Shown here piece after piece: positions 56,804-64,000 of a stretch of DNA of 64,000 nucleotides. Each line of letters starts with the position of its first letter. The first letter of the stretch is position 1. Source of the stretch: Streptomyces sp. NBS 14/10 (lineage in GTDB: Bacteria > Actinomycetota > Actinomycetes > Streptomycetales > Streptomycetaceae). The stretch is taken from assembly GCF_002224125.1 (NCBI RefSeq), contig NZ_NCSM01000029.1, positions 62,392-126,391 of the forward strand, given 5' to 3'. Position numbers and translations under genes: made by a program. The notes under the pieces are model-generated. The model was not told the origin of the DNA and ran no database searches. It saw nothing but the letters and a program-made list of their open reading frames with translations.

Positions 56804-58377
56804 CGGACACGTTCGTCACGAGGTTCGCCCAGCACGCGGCCACCCGGCCCGCCGCGCCCGCGCTCATCTGGGAGGACCGCGCGATCGGCTACGCCGAGCT
56901 GTGCGCCATGGCCTGCCGGGCCCGCGCCCAGGTGGAGACCGCGGCCCCGGACGCCTCCCGCCCGGTGGGCCTGCGGATGCGTAAATCTCCCGAGGCGGTG
57001 GCCCTGGTGCTGGGCGCCCTGATGGCCGGGCGCCGCATTCTGCTGCCGTCCCATGAACTGCCCGACACTCCCGCGAAGGAGCTGTACGAGCAGGCGGGAT
57101 GCGGCGTCGTACTCGGCCTGGCCGCCGGTCCGCTGATCGACCAGGTGGTGGACCCGCACATGGACCCGCACATGGACCCGCACATGGACCCGTACATGGA
57201 CCCGCACATGGACCCGTACATGGTGTCCGGGAGCGCCGGAGGGCCGCCGCCGACACCGGTCGCTGACGACGCCATCGGCTTTATGCTCACCACCTCCGGC
57301 TCGACCGGCCTCCCGAAGATCGTCCCGCTGTCGTTCGGGGCCGTCACCCGGTTCACCGCGTGGGGTGCCGAGACCTTCGGGATCACGCCGGGCACGGCCG
57401 TACTCAACTACGCGCCGCTCAACTTCGATCTGTGTCTGCTGGATGTGTGGACCACCCTCGCGTACGGCGGCACGGTCGTCCTGGTCGACCCCGACCGGGG
57501 CGCCTCGGCCGGCTATCTGCGCGATCTGGTGGTCGACCACCGCGTCTCGCTCATCCAGGGCGTACCGCTGCTGTTCCAGCTGCTCGTGGAGGCGGCGGCC
57601 GGCGAAGAGCCGCCGGCCGGGCCCGAACACCTCGTCTTCGCCGGTGACAGCATGCCCGCACGGGTGCTGGCCGGGCTCTTCACGGTCTTCCCCAAGGCCC
57701 GCTGGTACAACAACTACGGCTGCACCGAGACGAACAACAGCTTTCTCCACGAGGTGGACCGCGCCCACCCGGTCCGCACCCCGCTGCCGATCGGCCGCCC
57801 CCTGCCGGGTGTCAGCTGGCTGATTGTCGGCGGGAACGGGCGCGCGCTGACCGGCCCAGGACAGGGCGAGCTGCTGGTCAACACGCCCTTCCAGAGCACC
57901 GGTTACGCGAATGTGCCGAGCGAGGAGAAGTTCGGCCCGCACCCGGACGGCGTCCCCGGCCTCGTCTATTACCACAGCGGCGATATCGCCACCCGGCACG
58001 AGGACGGCTCCCTCAGCATCCTCGGGCGCACCGATTTCATGGTGAAGGTCCGGGGCTTCCAGGTGAGCACCCAGCAGGTCGAGGGCATCCTGCTGGACCA
58101 CCCGGCGGTCGTCGAGGCCGCCGTCGTCGCGATCCCCGACCCGGTGGCCGGACACCGGCTGCACGCCCGGCTGCGCCTCGCCGAACCGGGCTCGGTGGGG
58201 GTGCTGGCCCTGCGGCAGTACTGCGCGGAGCGCACGGTGCGGGCGGCCATCCCCGGGGTGATCGAGACGGTGGCGGATCCGCTGCCCAGGACCTCCACCG
58301 GCAAGATCGACCGGAACCGGATCAGGGAGTCCCTGGCCGGGGCGAGCGTCACCCACGCGCCGCGCGGAAGCTCTTGA
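56800..58377 (+). CDS. AMP-forming acyl/amino-acyl ligase with an inserted tetrapeptide repeat
   Basis: 525 residues from the ATG at 56800, which overlaps the carrier stop. ANL features: TTSGSTGLPKIVPLS, NNYGCTETNNS, YYHSGDIA, and catalytic Lys in RTSTGKIDR. It should activate an acid and load the adjacent carrier. A run of six Asp-Pro-(His/Tyr)-Met units (57151-57222) sits just before the core P-loop, in a loop where length changes are tolerable. The substrate is unknown; it does not carry the DMGL motif of the fatty acyl-AMP ligase at 34921. Its 3' end overlaps the convergent membrane gene by 29 bases. Confidence 0.85.
   Translation: MTDTFVTRFAQHAATRPAAPALIWEDRAIGYAELCAMACRARAQVETAAPDASRPVGLRMRKSPEAVALVLGALMAGRRILLPSHELPDTPAKELYEQAGCGVVLGLAAGPLIDQVVDPHMDPHMDPHMDPYMDPHMDPYMVSGSAGGPPPTPVADDAIGFMLTTSGSTGLPKIVPLSFGAVTRFTAWGAETFGITPGTAVLNYAPLNFDLCLLDVWTTLAYGGTVVLVDPDRGASAGYLRDLVVDHRVSLIQGVPLLFQLLVEAAAGEEPPAGPEHLVFAGDSMPARVLAGLFTVFPKARWYNNYGCTETNNSFLHEVDRAHPVRTPLPIGRPLPGVSWLIVGGNGRALTGPGQGELLVNTPFQSTGYANVPSEEKFGPHPDGVPGLVYYHSGDIATRHEDGSLSILGRTDFMVKVRGFQVSTQQVEGILLDHPAVVEAAVVAIPDPVAGHRLHARLRLAEPGSVGVLALRQYCAERTVRAAIPGVIETVADPLPRTSTGKIDRNRIRESLAGASVTHAPRGSS
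57151..57222 (+). repeat. Six perfect or near-perfect 12-base tandem repeats, in frame
   Basis: Unit GACCCG(C/T)ACATG repeated six times, coding Asp-Pro-His-Met or Asp-Pro-Tyr-Met. The only variation is C/T at one position, implying recent slippage expansion. Confidence 0.95.
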
Positions 58378-59302
58378 ACACCGCGCTCACGCCCAGGGCG
58401 AGCACGATGAGTGCCGTGCCGGCATAGGCCTGGTCTGTTGACGACCACAGGGTCTCGGCGTCCTCGAGGAAGTCCGGGTTGAAGACGGACTTTTCGTTGA
58501 ACACCCAGGCCAGCGGAAGCACGAACATCGCCTGGGCCACGGCGTTCCCAGCGGCCAGCGGGACCGTCCAGCCGCGCGCGGCCACCCGGGCCAGCTGGAC
58601 CACCACAAGCCCCGCGAGCCCGGCGAGCATCGGCCAGACCCAGCCCGACCACAGCTGCGGATCCAGCACCTCGATCCGCTTGCCGTCGCCGCCCGCGCCG
58701 TCCACCCGGTAGGGCTCGGCGGTGTGCTGCCAGATGATCAGCCCGAACAGCAGCCCGTACCACACCGCCGCCGCGCAGGCCGCCACGCCGCCCTTGTCCG
58801 GCTGCCGGACCTCGGGCAGATCGTCGGGTGTCCACGTGGCGGCATCGACCACGCCCTTGCGGTGCCGGACCCGCTCCATCACGCCGAACACCACGGTGAG
58901 CACGGCGATCATCTCGCAACCGAGCGTGAACAACGTGCCGATGCCGGAGCCTATGGCCGAGCCGAGGTTGTCGTCGTCCAGCACGTCCAGCACGACGAGC
59001 CCGAAGGTGACCGCCGGCAGTAACGTGCACAGCAGGGTGACGAGCAGTCGGATGTACGTCGGATAGAGGTCGGGGCCGATCAACGCGAGCGGCCGCTCCG
59101 TATAACGAGCGGCGTACCGGACCGGATCGCCCAGTTCGCTCAGCACCTCGCGCTCCGCCACCCGCGGATCGGCCGAGCCGCGCCCCTCGACGGTGTCGGC
59201 GATGGTGGTGCGCAGCTCCTCGGCGATATCGTCGCGCTGCTCGGCCGGGAGCCGCCGGACCACCTCGTGCACATATCGCTCAGTGAGCACGCTCGTACTC
59301 AT
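58349..59302 (-). CDS. Multi-pass membrane protein with N-terminal permease-prefix-like domain, PadR partner
   Basis: 317 residues from the ATG at 59302 (AAGGAG six bases upstream). The N-terminal 80 residues are helical and soluble (VHEVVRRLPAEQRDDIAEEL, then LSELGDPVRYAARY), like the HAAS/permease-prefix domains found next to PadR regulators. About six transmembrane segments follow. Its start overlaps the PadR stop (ATGA), the typical PadR plus membrane-protein pair whose physiological role is mostly unknown. Probably not part of the peptide cluster. Confidence 0.8.
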   Translation of the reverse strand: MSTSVLTERYVHEVVRRLPAEQRDDIAEELRTTIADTVEGRGSADPRVAEREVLSELGDPVRYAARYTERPLALIGPDLYPTYIRLLVTLLCTLLPAVTFGLVVLDVLDDDNLGSAIGSGIGTLFTLGCEMIAVLTVVFGVMERVRHRKGVVDAATWTPDDLPEVRQPDKGGVAACAAAVWYGLLFGLIIWQHTAEPYRVDGAGGDGKRIEVLDPQLWSGWVWPMLAGLAGLVVVQLARVAARGWTVPLAAGNAVAQAMFVLPLAWVFNEKSVFNPDFLEDAETLWSSTDQAYAGTALIVLALGVSAVFKSFRAARG

Positions 59303-59661
59303 CCGCTCTCCTTGGTAAGTCGTGAAATCGAGGAGACAAGGTCCTGCCACTCGCGCACCAGACCGGTGCGGACCCGGGAGCCGTCGGGGCTGACCTGGTA
59401 GAACTTCCGTGGCCTGGACTCGTCGGTGTTCCACTCGCTGGTCAGCAGGCCCTGCTTCTCCAGCCGGCGCAGCAGGGGGTACAAGGTGTTGCCGTCGACG
59501 GTAACCCCCGCGTCGTTCAGCGTCTCCAGGAGCGCATAGCCGTAACTCGGCTTCCGGAGCAGCGCCAGACAGGCCAGTACGACCGTCCCGCGGCGAAGCT
59601 CCTGAGCCTGGGCAAGGGTCAGTTCTTCTACGGACACACGTCGCACGATACTGTGCGGCAC
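59299..59661 (-). CDS. PadR-family transcriptional regulator
   Basis: 120 residues; winged-helix PadR features in VVLACLALLRKPSYGYALLE, GNTLYPLLRRLEKQGLL and RKFYQVSPDG. The GTG at 59661 begins nine bases after the kdpD stop. A later GTG at 59637, directly after VRR, is a good alternative: TATCGT lies about eight bases upstream of it, which could be a -10 for a leaderless start. It probably represses itself and the downstream membrane gene. Confidence 0.88.
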   Translation of the reverse strand: MPHSIVRRVSVEELTLAQAQELRRGTVVLACLALLRKPSYGYALLETLNDAGVTVDGNTLYPLLRRLEKQGLLTSEWNTDESRPRKFYQVSPDGSRVRTGLVREWQDLVSSISRLTKESG

Positions 59662-59670
59662 ACACTAATG

Positions 59671-61962
59671 TCACCCCTCGGGGTCGGGGTGGTATGCCTC
59701 AGGGTGATATGCCACGGTCGGGAGCGTGATCGTCACCGACGCCGCCCCGCCGCCGGCGGCGTGTTCCACGGTGCCGCCCATGGCCTCGGTGAGGTCGCGG
59801 GACAGCCGCAGCGACGGGCTCTCGCGCTCGCCGTCCACCGCCGCGCCGGTGGTGTCGCCCGCGATCCGGACCGTCAGCCGGTCCGGCAGCGCCTCGGCCG
59901 TGAGGGTCGGCGGGGCGTCGGGCGGGCTGTGGCGCAGGGCGTCGGCCACCAGCGTGGCCAGCACCCGGGCGAGGAGGGCGGCGTCGGCGATGACATCGGG
60001 CAGCCGCTCCGGAAGTCGCAGCGAGATGGAGTGGCCGCCGGGGCCGAGGTCGTCGAGGGCCGCGGTCAGCGCCTCGTCCAGGTCGACCGGGCGCAGATAG
60101 AGCGCTCCGGCACGCGGTCGGACCTGCTCGTCGAGCTCCGTCCCCGCACCGCGCCGGGCGAGTCCGCCCCGGGTGTGGGCGACGCCGATCTGCGCCGCAC
60201 ACGCGGTGAGGATGCGGCGGTCGTCGCCGCTGAGGCCCCGGCCGCGGGCGGCCAGGGTGAGGCGGTCGTCGATGGGCGCCTCCACATCCGCGTCGTACGG
60301 TCGCTCGGGTGGCCGGACACCGGTGCTGGCGACGACGTACCAGCGGGGTTCCGGGCCGTGGCCCGTATCGCGTTCCAGCAGGCTGACCGCGGTGAGGGAG
60401 AAGTTCTCCCGCACCTGCTCCAGCAGGGTCGGCAGGGGCTCCCCGCGCATCATGGCCGCCGCCATCCGGCTCAGCGCCCGGGCCTCGGACGTCGCGCGGA
60501 CGGCCTGGTGCGTACGGCGGGCGGCCGTCCCCGCCACGGTGCCCACCAGCCACGCGGCGGCGAGGAACACGACCAGCCCGACGACGTCGACGCCCCGTTC
60601 GACCTTGAAGGAGTGCGGCGGCGGGGTGAAGTAGTAGTCGGCGAGCAGACCCGCCGCGACCGCGGTGAGCAGCGCGGGGAGACGTCCGCCGACGAGCCCG
60701 GCCAGCACGACGGCGAGCATGTAGAGCACCAGGGCGCCGGACAGACCGACGCCGGTGCGCAGCCCGGTGAGTACGAGCGTCAGCAGGGGCAGCAGCAGCG
60801 CGGCTCCCACCAGCGCGGACCAGTACCGCACCGGTCCGGTGCCGCCGTGGCCGGGCCGGGGCAGCCGGGGCGCGGAGGCGCCCGCCGCCGCCTCGTGGGT
60901 GACGATATGGACGTCGATGGGGCCCGAGTCATGGATGGTCCGCTGTCCCACACCCGCGTGCAGCAGCAAGGAGAACCTGCCGCGCCGGCTGGCGCCGAGC
61001 ACGACCTGGGTGATGTTCTCGGCCTCCGCGAACTGCAGCAGCGCCTCGGGGATGTCCTCGCCGGTCATCTGGTGGTAGCTGCCGCCCAGCGACTCCACCA
61101 GGGAGCGCTGGCCGGACAGCGCGGCCGGATCGCCCCGCGCGAGCCCGTCGCCGGGCACGACATGGAGGGCCAGCAGCTCACTGCCGGGCGTACGGGCGGT
61201 GATCCGGGCGGCGCGGCGGATCAGCGTCTCGCCCTCCGGGCCGCCGGTCAGGCCCACCAGAATGCGCTCCCGGGTCTCCCACGGGGCGGTGATGCCGTGT
61301 TCGGCGCGATAGCGCTGCAGACCCTCCTCCACCCGGTCGGCCAGCCACAGCAGGGCCAGCTCGCGCAGCGCGGTGAGGTTGCCGACCCGGAAGTAGTGGG
61401 TCAGCGCCGCCTCGATCCGGTCCGGGGGATAGACGTCGCCATGCACAAGGCGTCGGCGCAGCGTCTCGGGCAGGAGATCCACCAGCTCGATCTGGTCGGC
61501 GCGGCGCGCCACCTCGTCGGGCAGGGTCTCGTGCTGGGTGACACCGGTGATCTGGCGTACGACGTCGTTCAGGGACTCCAGGTGCTGGACGTTGAGCGTG
61601 GTGACCACGTCGATGCCCGCCTCCAGCAGCTCCTCGACGTCCTGCCACCGCTTCGCGTTGCGCGACCCCGGCACATTGGTGTGCGCCAACTCGTCGACCA
61701 GCGCGACCTGCGGGCGGCGGGCCAGCACCGCGTCGAGGTCCATCTCCGTGAAGGACACCCCGCGGTGGACCAGAGTGTGGCGGGGGATGGTCTCAAGCCC
61801 CTCCGCCAGCGCCGCGGTCGGGCGCCGCCCGTGCGGTTCGACCAGGCCGATGACCACCTCGGTGCCCAGGGAGCGCAGCCGCTGGCCCTCTTGGAGCATG
61901 GCGTACGTCTTGCCGACCCCGGGGGCCGCCCCGAGATAGATCCGCAACCGTCCACGGGCCAT
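59671..61962 (-). CDS. kdpD: KdpD-like potassium/turgor sensor lacking a functional histidine-kinase core
   Basis: 763 residues. The N-terminal KdpD domain is intact (IYLGAAPGVGKTYAML P-loop, VDELAHTNVPGSRN). A USP-like domain, four transmembrane helices (about 380-480, DUF4118) and a GAF-like segment follow. The dimerisation/phosphoacceptor region expected after GAF is missing: no SHDLRTPL H-box can be found. The ATPase-like tail is degenerate (N-box reads ATLVADALRHSP, and the GLGL box reads SPSLRL before SRDLTEAMGGTV). Length is about 100 residues below typical KdpD. It may act as a kinase-dead sensor or partner another kinase. Start ATG with AGGAG upstream. It is divergent from kdpFA. Confidence 0.85.
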   Translation of the reverse strand: MARGRLRIYLGAAPGVGKTYAMLQEGQRLRSLGTEVVIGLVEPHGRRPTAALAEGLETIPRHTLVHRGVSFTEMDLDAVLARRPQVALVDELAHTNVPGSRNAKRWQDVEELLEAGIDVVTTLNVQHLESLNDVVRQITGVTQHETLPDEVARRADQIELVDLLPETLRRRLVHGDVYPPDRIEAALTHYFRVGNLTALRELALLWLADRVEEGLQRYRAEHGITAPWETRERILVGLTGGPEGETLIRRAARITARTPGSELLALHVVPGDGLARGDPAALSGQRSLVESLGGSYHQMTGEDIPEALLQFAEAENITQVVLGASRRGRFSLLLHAGVGQRTIHDSGPIDVHIVTHEAAAGASAPRLPRPGHGGTGPVRYWSALVGAALLLPLLTLVLTGLRTGVGLSGALVLYMLAVVLAGLVGGRLPALLTAVAAGLLADYYFTPPPHSFKVERGVDVVGLVVFLAAAWLVGTVAGTAARRTHQAVRATSEARALSRMAAAMMRGEPLPTLLEQVRENFSLTAVSLLERDTGHGPEPRWYVVASTGVRPPERPYDADVEAPIDDRLTLAARGRGLSGDDRRILTACAAQIGVAHTRGGLARRGAGTELDEQVRPRAGALYLRPVDLDEALTAALDDLGPGGHSISLRLPERLPDVIADAALLARVLATLVADALRHSPPDAPPTLTAEALPDRLTVRIAGDTTGAAVDGERESPSLRLSRDLTEAMGGTVEHAAGGGAASVTITLPTVAYHPEAYHPDPEG

Positions 61963-62375
61963 CGGCGGACTCCTGTCCCTGCGCGACGCGACGCGACGCG
62001 ATCACGCGCTCCGCACTTCCATGGTGCGCTCGCGGAAACGGCCCGGCCGCCGCGCGCCGGCCCGGGCGGCACCAGCTCACCGCGGCACAGGGCCTGGCGG
62101 CGCTCTCACTGGACGCGATGGCGTCCGTCGCCTACGGCCTGCGCTTCCGGCCGCCGACGGTGGGCTGAGGGGCGCGCGCGGCACGGCACACTCACTCGAT
62201 CGGTCCGATTTGAGGCAAGACACGCCGACGTCCCCGGACCAGGAGGCACCGGCGCGCTAACAAGGGGCGTCGGCGGTGGCGTCCGGCGCTTGGGCGAGGG
62301 CGCCGGTCACCGCCGACAACCGCCCACCCCGCCGGGGGGAGCGGTCCCCTCACGACCTGTCGGGGTGCTGCCCAT
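61963..62375. other. 413-base divergent region between kdpD and the kdp small genes
   Basis: It holds the promoters of kdpD and kdpFA and the remnant described at 62067-62168. No intact gene is present; open frames here lack ribosome sites and family resemblance. Confidence 0.6.
62067..62168 (+). pseudogene. Remnant of the N-terminus of an APC-type permease
   Basis: The frame translates as RHQLTAAQGLAALSLDAM then ASVAYGL, followed by unrelated residues and a stop. The LSLDA.ASVAYG segment is the characteristic first-helix region of APC amino-acid permeases, which I recall being encoded beside kdp in actinobacteria. No start codon or downstream permease sequence remains. The short length makes this tentative. 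Confidence 0.55.
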
Positions 62376-62459
62376 ATGCCGGATCTGCTGTTCATCGCGG
62401 TGACCGTCGTGGTGTTCGCCGTCATCGGCCTGTTGGCGAAGGGGGCCGGGCGACTGTGA
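62376..62459 (+). CDS. 27-residue single-span membrane peptide upstream of kdpF
   Basis: ATG at 62376; [16 protein letters not shown] then [11 protein letters not shown], one hydrophobic helix with a basic end. The stop overlaps the GTG of kdpF (GTGA), so it is translated with the kdp operon. Similar short membrane ORFs precede kdpF in other actinobacteria by recollection. No function is known; a regulatory or accessory subunit is possible. Confidence 0.65.
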   Translation: MPDLLFIAVTVVVFAVIGLLAKGAGRL

Positions 62460-62548
62460 GCGTCGACAACGTCGTCGGGCTCGTGGTGGCCGTGGCTCTG
62501 CTCGGCTATCTCGTGCTGGCCCTGATCTTCCCGGAGAAGTTCTCGTGA
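62456..62548 (+). CDS. kdpF: KdpF, small subunit of the K+-transporting P-type ATPase
   Basis: 30 residues from the GTG at 62456: [16 protein letters not shown] then [14 protein letters not shown]. The N-x-x-G-L start, single hydrophobic helix and P-E-K-F end are the KdpF pattern. It stabilises the KdpABC complex in the membrane. Its stop overlaps the GTG of kdpA. Confidence 0.9.
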   Translation: MSVDNVVGLVVAVALLGYLVLALIFPEKFS

Positions 62549-64000
62549 CCGGCGCCCTCGCGGGCTGGCTGCAGATCCTCGCGCTGGTGGCCGCGCTGGC
62601 CCTGTCGTACCGGCCGCTGGGCGACCACCTCGCGCACACCCTGACCACCACCCGGCATCTCGCCGCCGAGCGGCTGGTCTACCGGCTCGGCGGCGTGGAC
62701 GGCGACGCCGACCAGGGGTGGTCGGCCTATCTGCGCGGGGTGCTCGCGTTCTCCGCGGTGTCCGTCCTCTTCCTGTACGGATTCCTGCGACTGCAGAACC
62801 ATCTGCTGCTCTCGCTCGGCAACCGGCCGATGCCCGCGGACCAGGCCTTCAACACCGCGGTGTCCTTCGCCACCAACACCAACTGGCAGTCATACTCGGG
62901 CGAGTCGGTGCTGGGCCATCTGGTGCAGATGGCCGGGCTCGCGGTGCAGAACTTCGTCTCCGCGGCTGTGGGCATCGCCGTCGTCGCCGCCCTGATCCGC
63001 GGTTTCACCCGGGAGCGCACCGAGCAGGTCGGCAACTTCTGGGTGGACCTCACCCGGATCGTGCTGCGGGTGCTGCTACCCATCGCCTTCGTCTTCGCGA
63101 TCGTGCTGGTCGCGGGCGGGGTGATCCAGAACTTCCACGGCGTCGAGTCGATCCGGACCGTCGCCGGGGGCCATCAGAACCTCATCGGCGGCCCGGTGGC
63201 CTCACAGGAGGCGATCAAGGAGCTGGGCACCAATGGCGGAGGCTTCTACAACGCCAACTCCGCCCACCCCTTCGAGAACCCCAACCCCTTCACCAACTGG
63301 CTGGAGATCTACCTCCTGCTGGTGATCTCGTTCTCCCTGCCGCGCACCTTCGGGCGGATGGTCGGCGACCACCGCCAGGGCTATGCGATCGTCACGGTCA
63401 TGGCCGTGATCTGGTCCGCCTCGATCGCCGTCGTGACCGTGGACGAGCTCCACAGCGTCAGCAGCCAGGCGGGCCATGCGGCGGGCGGAATGATGGAGGG
63501 CAAGGAGCAGCGCTTCGGCATCTGGGCCTCGGCCCTGTTCGCCGCGTCCACCACCCTCACCTCCTGCGGAGCGGTCAACTCCTTCCATGACTCGTACTCG
63601 CCGTTCGGCGGCGGGATGACGATCTTCAACATGATGCTGGGCGAGATCGCGCCCGGCGGCACCGGCTCCGGCCTCTACGGAATCCTCATCCTGGCGATCA
63701 TCGCGGTCTTCGTGGCCGGGCTGATGGTCGGCCGCACCCCCGAGTACCTGGGCAAGAAGCTCGGCAGCCGGGAGATCAAGTTCGCGTCCCTGTACATCCT
63801 GACCACACCGGCGATCGTGCTGGTGGGCGCGGGTCTGGCCATGGCGCTGCCGGGCGAGCGTGCCGCCATGCGGGGCCATGGGCCGCACGGCTTCTCCGAG
63901 GTGCTGTACGCCTTCACCTCGGCCGCCAACAACAACGGCTCCGCCTTCGCCGGGCTCGGCGCGAACACCACCTGGTACAACACCGCGCTCGGCCTGGTCA
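62545..64000 (+). CDS. kdpA: KdpA, K+-channel-like subunit (3' end beyond window)
   Basis: First 485 codons of about 550. GTG start at 62545 overlapping kdpF. KdpA selectivity-loop motifs are present in order: [42 protein letters not shown] and [12 protein letters not shown], between transmembrane segments. It binds and passes K+ in the KdpFABC pump, used under K+ limitation. kdpB and kdpC presumably follow outside the window. Confidence 0.97.
   Translation, partial: MTGALAGWLQILALVAALALSYRPLGDHLAHTLTTTRHLAAERLVYRLGGVDGDADQGWSAYLRGVLAFSAVSVLFLYGFLRLQNHLLLSLGNRPMPADQAFNTAVSFATNTNWQSYSGESVLGHLVQMAGLAVQNFVSAAVGIAVVAALIRGFTRERTEQVGNFWVDLTRIVLRVLLPIAFVFAIVLVAGGVIQNFHGVESIRTVAGGHQNLIGGPVASQEAIKELGTNGGGFYNANSAHPFENPNPFTNWLEIYLLLVISFSLPRTFGRMVGDHRQGYAIVTVMAVIWSASIAVVTVDELHSVSSQAGHAAGGMMEGKEQRFGIWASALFAASTTLTSCGAVNSFHDSYSPFGGGMTIFNMMLGEIAPGGTGSGLYGILILAIIAVFVAGLMVGRTPEYLGKKLGSREIKFASLYILTTPAIVLVGAGLAMALPGERAAMRGHGPHGFSEVLYAFTSAANNNGSAFAGLGANTTWYNTALGLV

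Noticed and set aside
24104..58377. Muraymycin-, viomycin- or enduracidin-type cluster
   Set aside because: Nucleoside-assembly genes, capreomycidine cyclase, enduracididine PLP genes and the large module number of those clusters are not seen in the window.
62021..62260. A 79-codon open frame in the kdp intergenic region
   Set aside because: Arg/Pro-rich shadow composition, no ribosome site, and it runs in a different frame across the permease remnant.
1..64000. CRISPR arrays, tRNA/rRNA genes, insertion sequences, attachment sites
   Set aside because: No regularly spaced repeats, cloverleaf sequences, transposase motifs or flanking inverted repeats were seen by eye; short tandem repeats found are within genes.

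Overview
The window is high-GC DNA with Streptomyces-type gene organisation: strong third-position G/C bias, many GTG starts, ATGA/GTGA gene overlaps, a TAGGAT -10 element, WXG100-type secretion genes, and a modular peptide synthetase cluster. No tRNA, rRNA, CRISPR array, transposase or plasmid/phage module was recognised. Everything here comes from reading the sequence; family names come from motif recognition, not database searches.

Layout. (1) 56-868: a lone type II thioesterase-like gene whose catalytic serine position reads glycine. (2) 1256-3592: a three-gene set of XRE regulator, ImmA/IrrE-type HExxH protein and DUF6545-like membrane protein. (3) 3679-21527: a compact type VII secretion-like locus. 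It has a membrane protein, a three-P-loop EssC/EccC ATPase with ubiquitin-like and FHA-like N-terminal parts, two small exported-helical candidates on the opposite strand, a 2075-residue multidomain protein with a possible glycosyltransferase-type domain, a beta-helix/AAA+ fusion, and a membrane-anchored secreted protein. No EccB or EccD gene is present in the window. (4) 21604-23736: an EF-G paralogue. (5) 24104-58377: a nonribosomal lipopeptide-type gene cluster. (6) 58349-59661: a PadR regulator with a membrane partner. (7) 59671-64000: the kdp potassium-uptake region, with a KdpD that lacks a histidine-kinase phosphoacceptor, facing kdpF and kdpA; kdpA runs off the end.

How the peptide cluster may work (inference). 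A fatty acyl-AMP ligase, free-standing carrier proteins, a KAS III-like protein, an acyl-CoA dehydrogenase-like protein and a second AMP ligase would make and hand over acyl groups. Three synthetase proteins then give the likely order C-A-T (Leu-like pocket), C-A-T-C-A-T (basic/Arg-like pocket, then Leu-like), and C-A-T-E-C-T (Asn-like pocket, epimerised, followed by a condensation-carrier pair with no adenylation domain). Tailoring genes encode a VioC/AsnO-like hydroxylase, a TauD/SyrP-like oxygenase, a di-iron oxygenase, a P450 joined to a carrier domain, an SDR and a glycine-amidinotransferase-type enzyme that would add a guanidine group. Release would rely on a discrete thioesterase, since no TE domain ends the assembly line. 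An NB-ARC/XRE regulator and an MFS exporter sit in the cluster.

The most notable non-coding observation is a direct-repeat motif, TTGCC then, 11 or 12 bases on, YTGCCTGG. It is upstream of six transcription units of this cluster in the direction of transcription. A seventh copy lies inside the P450-carrier gene, just before an in-frame ATG that could start the carrier domain on its own. The motif looks like the binding site of a cluster regulator, possibly SARP-like given the roughly one-turn repeat spacing; no SARP gene is visible in the window.
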